Under the pieces are notes generated by a model. The model was not told the origin of the DNA. It saw only the letters and a list, made by a program, of their open reading frames with translations, and ran no database searches. A stretch of DNA of 8,237 nt from Sphingobacteriaceae bacterium. Lineage in GTDB: Bacteria > Bacteroidota > Bacteroidia > Sphingobacteriales > Sphingobacteriaceae. Position 1 is the stretch's first letter. Every line of letters starts with the position of its first letter. The DNA is taken from positions 1 to 8,237 of the forward strand of contig JAIPAN010000037.1 in NCBI GenBank assembly GCA_021740025.1, written 5' to 3'. The translations under genes and the position numbers were made by a program. Below are positions 5,819 to 8,237 of this stretch, one piece after another.

Positions 5819-7000
5819 ATGTCATTAGCCGATTTTTTTAGCCCCCTTGATTTTGATAAGCTGCGTCCTTCTTCGGACTTTTATACCAGCCACTTAGGGG
5901 CTAAAATAGACTGCTTTGCCGATCGTTTCCCGAACCTCGAACCCAATTCGTACGACTTAGCGCTTATTGGCGTACTCGATGATCGCGGAGCGTTAAACAA
6001 CCAAGGCTGTGCCTTAGGCCCCGATTACGTTCGTGAACGTTTGTATCAATTAAACGAAGGAAACTATACGTCAAGAATAGTTGATTTAGGAAATATTAAA
6101 GCCGGCAAAAATCTTTCGGACACCTACGTAGCGTTGAAAATGGTGGTAACGGAATTAGCCAAACTGAACATTGTTCCAATCATTTTAGGTGGCGGACAAG
6201 ATTTAACCTATGCCCAATACATGGCCTACGAAGGCTTAGAACAAAAAGTAGATTTGCTCGTAGTAGATTCGCATTTCGATTTAGATGAATCGGCAGAAAA
6301 TACCATAGAAACTACTTCTCAGGCCTATTTGCAGAAAATTTTACTGCATCAGCCAAACTACTTATTCAACTTTACCAATTTGGGTTATCAAACCTATTTT
6401 GTAAATCAAGATAGTGTAAAGGCCCTCGATAAATTGTTTTTTGATGCGCACCGCTTGGGTGAGTTTTCGGGCAATATGCAAGCTGCGGAACCCCTTATTC
6501 GCAATGCCAGCATGCTTAGTTTCGATGTGTCGGCCATTCGCTCTTCCGATGCTTGCGCTAACGCCAATGCCAGCCCTAACGGGTTTTATGGCGAAGATGC
6601 CTGCCAAATTTGTCGCTATGCCGGTATGAACGATAAGTTGAGTTCTATTGGTTTTTATGAATTCAACCCTGCTTTCGACCAAAATGGACAAACAGCCTTG
6701 TTATTGGCACAAATGATTTGGTATTTTATAGATGGATATTATCAGCGTAAAAAGGATATCCCATTGCAGCCCAAATCGCAATATTTAATTTACCGTACGT
6801 CTTTAAAAGAAGATGGCCACGAATTGTTATTTGTAAAAAGTAAAAAAACCGATCGTTGGTGGATGCAAGTAGCCTATCCGAGCACTTCCTCTAAAAACGA
6901 ACGCTATCATTTAGTACCTTGCAGTTACGACGATTACCAATTAGCCGTAAATGGCGAAATGCCCAATTTATGGTGGCGCACACAACAAAAACTTGTATGA
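5819..7000 (+). CDS. Arginase/formimidoylglutamase-superfamily protein with altered metal site
   Basis: The 393-residue protein has the ureohydrolase core: YDLALIGVLDDRG (45-57) and CALGPDYVRERLY (64-76), then the metal-binding strands ILGGGQDLT (122-130), VDSHFD (149-154) and LSFDVSAIR (233-241), then GFYEFNP (278-284). In arginases the dimanganese ligands are His of GGxH, Asp-x-His-x-Asp, and Asp-x-Asp. Here the first His is Q127 and the last Asp is S238, while D150, H152, D154 and D236 remain. At least one of the two metals should therefore be lost or bound differently. Residues after about 310 form a tail rich in Trp, Tyr and charged residues that goes beyond the arginase fold. Proteins like this are usually named formimidoylglutamase in Bacteroidota, but no histidine-degradation gene is nearby and I would not assign that reaction. 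The start ATG at 5819 is the first in frame after the divergent region. It overlaps the downstream thioredoxin gene by 4 nt. Confidence 0.85.
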   Translation: MSLADFFSPLDFDKLRPSSDFYTSHLGAKIDCFADRFPNLEPNSYDLALIGVLDDRGALNNQGCALGPDYVRERLYQLNEGNYTSRIVDLGNIKAGKNLSDTYVALKMVVTELAKLNIVPIILGGGQDLTYAQYMAYEGLEQKVDLLVVDSHFDLDESAENTIETTSQAYLQKILLHQPNYLFNFTNLGYQTYFVNQDSVKALDKLFFDAHRLGEFSGNMQAAEPLIRNASMLSFDVSAIRSSDACANANASPNGFYGEDACQICRYAGMNDKLSSIGFYEFNPAFDQNGQTALLLAQMIWYFIDGYYQRKKDIPLQPKSQYLIYRTSLKEDGHELLFVKSKKTDRWWMQVAYPSTSSKNERYHLVPCSYDDYQLAVNGEMPNLWWRTQQKLV

Positions 7001-7497
7001 TTATGAAAAAGCTATTTCCCATTGTTCTATATATTCTAGGTGTGAGCTTATTTAATACAGTCCATGCCCAAACGAGCACTGCTCTTGGCGCCATTGCACC
7101 AGATTTTACACAAAATACGCCCGAGGGCAAAGCGTTAGCCCTAAACTCATTAAGAGGTAAATATGTATTGGTAGATTTTTGGGCATCGTGGTGTGGCCCC
7201 TGCCGCCAAGAAAATCCGAATGTGGTGGCTGCTTACAAGCAATTTAAAGATAAAGGCTTTACCATTTTAGGTGTTTCTTTAGATCGAAGCAAAGAAAGTT
7301 GGTTAAAAGCCATTAAAGACGACGGCTTAGTTTGGCCCCAAGTATCTGATCTTCAATATTGGAATAATGCGGTGGCCCGTTTGTACGATGTAAACAGTAT
7401 TCCGGCAAATTTCTTGCTAGACCCTAAAGGTAAAATCGTTGCCCGAAATTTACGTGGCGAAGATCTATCAGCTGCGCTTGAAAAGATTTTGCCCTAG
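6997..7497 (+). CDS. Secreted TlpA/ResA-type thioredoxin-fold protein
   Basis: A 166-residue protein. The N-terminus is a Sec signal peptide: MKK, then a hydrophobic core to about residue 22 and a likely cut after VHA (24), giving a mature protein starting at Q25. The mature part has GAIAPDFTQNTPEG, typical of AhpC/TSA-TlpA proteins, FWASWCGPCR with the redox pair C66 and C69, and the cis-proline turn SIPANFLLD (P136). It most likely acts in the periplasm as a disulfide reductase; the partner is not indicated. The start is taken at the ATG in ATGA, which overlaps the stop of the arginase-like gene and suggests coupled translation. The ATG at 7003 (MKKLF) is equally possible. An in-frame ATG at 6919 would add 26 charged residues inside the upstream gene and bury the signal peptide, so it was rejected. 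The stop codon interlocks with that of purD. Confidence 0.92.
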   Translation: MIMKKLFPIVLYILGVSLFNTVHAQTSTALGAIAPDFTQNTPEGKALALNSLRGKYVLVDFWASWCGPCRQENPNVVAAYKQFKDKGFTILGVSLDRSKESWLKAIKDDGLVWPQVSDLQYWNNAVARLYDVNSIPANFLLDPKGKIVARNLRGEDLSAALEKILP

Positions 7498-8237
7498 CTT
7501 AACTTGAGCAAATCAGCCCCAATATCGCTGCGGAAATAAGCCCCGTCAAAGCGTACTTTAGCGGCATCGGATAAAGCGGTACTCACCGCTTCTTCTAGCG
7601 AATTTTTCAAAGGTGTTACCGCCAATACTCGGCCTCCGTTGGTTTCAATACGGCCATTTTCTGTTTTGGTACCCGCATGGAAAAGGTGACTATTTTGAAC
7701 TTTGTCTAGGCCCTTAATGGCGTCTCCCTTTTTATAATCGCCGGGGTAGCCACCGGCTACAAGCATTACGGTTACGGCAGTTTTTGGAGAAATACTAAAC
7801 GATTTTTCGGCTAAATTTCCATTGGCTACGCCTAAAAATAAATCTACCAAATCGCATTCTAAACGAGGCAATACACTTTCTGTTTCAGGGTCGCCCATGC
7901 GCACATTGTATTCAATCACATAAGGGTCTCCGGCAACATTCATAAGGCCGATAAACAAAAATCCTTTATACGGGATGTGGTCTTTTTTTAAACCCTCAAT
8001 GGTAGGAATCACCACTCGTTCTTCTACTTTTTTCAAAAAATCGCCTCCGGCAAAACTCACGGGTGAAATAGCACCCATACCGCCGGTATTAAGCCCGGTA
8101 TCGCCCACGCCAATGCGCTTATAATCTTTAGCTTCGGGCAAAATTTTATAGCTCTGGCCATCGGTTAATACAAATACCGAAAGCTCAATGCCTTTTAAAA
8201 ACTCTTCTATAACAACTTTTTGACTAGCAGTTCCAAA
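7494..8237 (-). CDS. purD: Phosphoribosylamine-glycine ligase PurD (C-terminal part, cut by the right edge)
   Basis: GAR synthetase joins 5-phosphoribosylamine and glycine with ATP, the second step of purine synthesis, in the cytoplasm. The last 247 residues are visible. The open frame runs to the window edge without a start codon, and the visible part opens within the ATP-grasp domain (EEFLKGIELSVFVLTDG). It continues with KDYKRIGVGDTGLNTGGMGA, GLMNVAGDPYVIEYNVRMGD with the metal and ATP-binding residues, and PETESVLPRL, then the C-terminal PurD domain (AVTVMLVAGGYPGDY to FDGAYFRSDIGADLL). The full protein should be about 420-430 residues. The TTG at 8141 is an internal leucine codon, not a start, because the conserved ATP-grasp sequence continues upstream of it. 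The stop codon lies at 7496-7494 and overlaps the stop of the opposite-strand thioredoxin gene. Confidence 0.97.
   Translation of the reverse strand, partial: FGTASQKVVIEEFLKGIELSVFVLTDGQSYKILPEAKDYKRIGVGDTGLNTGGMGAISPVSFAGGDFLKKVEERVVIPTIEGLKKDHIPYKGFLFIGLMNVAGDPYVIEYNVRMGDPETESVLPRLECDLVDLFLGVANGNLAEKSFSISPKTAVTVMLVAGGYPGDYKKGDAIKGLDKVQNSHLFHAGTKTENGRIETNGGRVLAVTPLKNSLEEAVSTALSDAAKVRFDGAYFRSDIGADLLKLS

Noticed and set aside
6362..6691. Minus-strand open frame of 109 codons opposite the arginase-like gene
   Set aside because: It overlaps a well-supported superfamily member on the other strand and shows no motif, no start context and no neighbour on its strand.
6919..6996. N-terminal extension of the thioredoxin gene from an ATG inside the arginase-like gene
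   Set aside because: It would put 26 polar and charged residues before a clear signal peptide and overlap the upstream gene by about 80 nt; the ATG at 6997 or 7003 fits better.
7494..8141. A purD reading starting at 8141
   Set aside because: That codon is TTG inside the conserved ATP-grasp domain (YKILPEAKDY); the frame stays open and matches PurD up to the window edge, so the gene is simply cut.
1..8237. Mobile elements, CRISPR arrays, toxin-antitoxin or defence genes
   Set aside because: I saw no transposase, integrase, direct-repeat array or defence motif; every stretch is taken by housekeeping-type genes or gaps of about 100 bp or less.

Overview
The window looks like a core-genome segment of a Bacteroidota chromosome (broadly Cytophagia/Chitinophagia/Sphingobacteriia-like; I cannot place it more finely). 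The base composition is moderately AT-rich, Shine-Dalgarno sequences are absent or weak, and three upstream regions carry an exact match to the Bacteroidota -7 promoter element TAnnTTTG. The protein families point the same way: an SerB/SerA-type fusion, a Bacteroidota-style branched-chain aminotransferase, and a divergent arginase-fold protein. I see no mobile element, phage gene, CRISPR array, rRNA or tRNA. Genes are tightly packed and no gap exceeds about 100 bases.

Left part (1-2133, minus strand): the N-terminal two thirds of miaB (tRNA methylthiotransferase), cut by the window edge. A strong intrinsic terminator and a probable miaB promoter separate it from ilvE (branched-chain aminotransferase). 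ilvE starts at GTG.

Middle (2134-5743, minus strand): a four-gene unit reading extended SDR oxidoreductase > serB-like fusion > crcB/fluC fluoride channel > tryptophan 2,3-dioxygenase, joined by a 19-nt overlap and gaps of 9 and 11 nt. The serB-like gene is the most interesting object in the window. It has a HAD phosphoserine-phosphatase domain followed by a remnant of SerA (3-phosphoglycerate dehydrogenase) that lacks the whole NAD-binding Rossmann domain but keeps the serine-binding ACT domain.

Right part (5744-8237): a divergent 75-bp intergenic region, then a plus-strand pair: an arginase/formimidoylglutamase-superfamily protein that has lost two canonical metal ligands, and a secreted TlpA-type thioredoxin overlapping it at ATGA. 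The pair converges on the C-terminal two thirds of purD (minus strand, cut by the right edge), and the two stop codons interlock in a single CTAG.

Taken together, the genes serve amino-acid metabolism (serine, branched-chain amino acids, tryptophan), tRNA modification, purine synthesis, fluoride resistance and envelope redox. No defence or secretion system is evident. The novelty lies in protein architecture and in regulatory or overlap details rather than in a new gene cluster.
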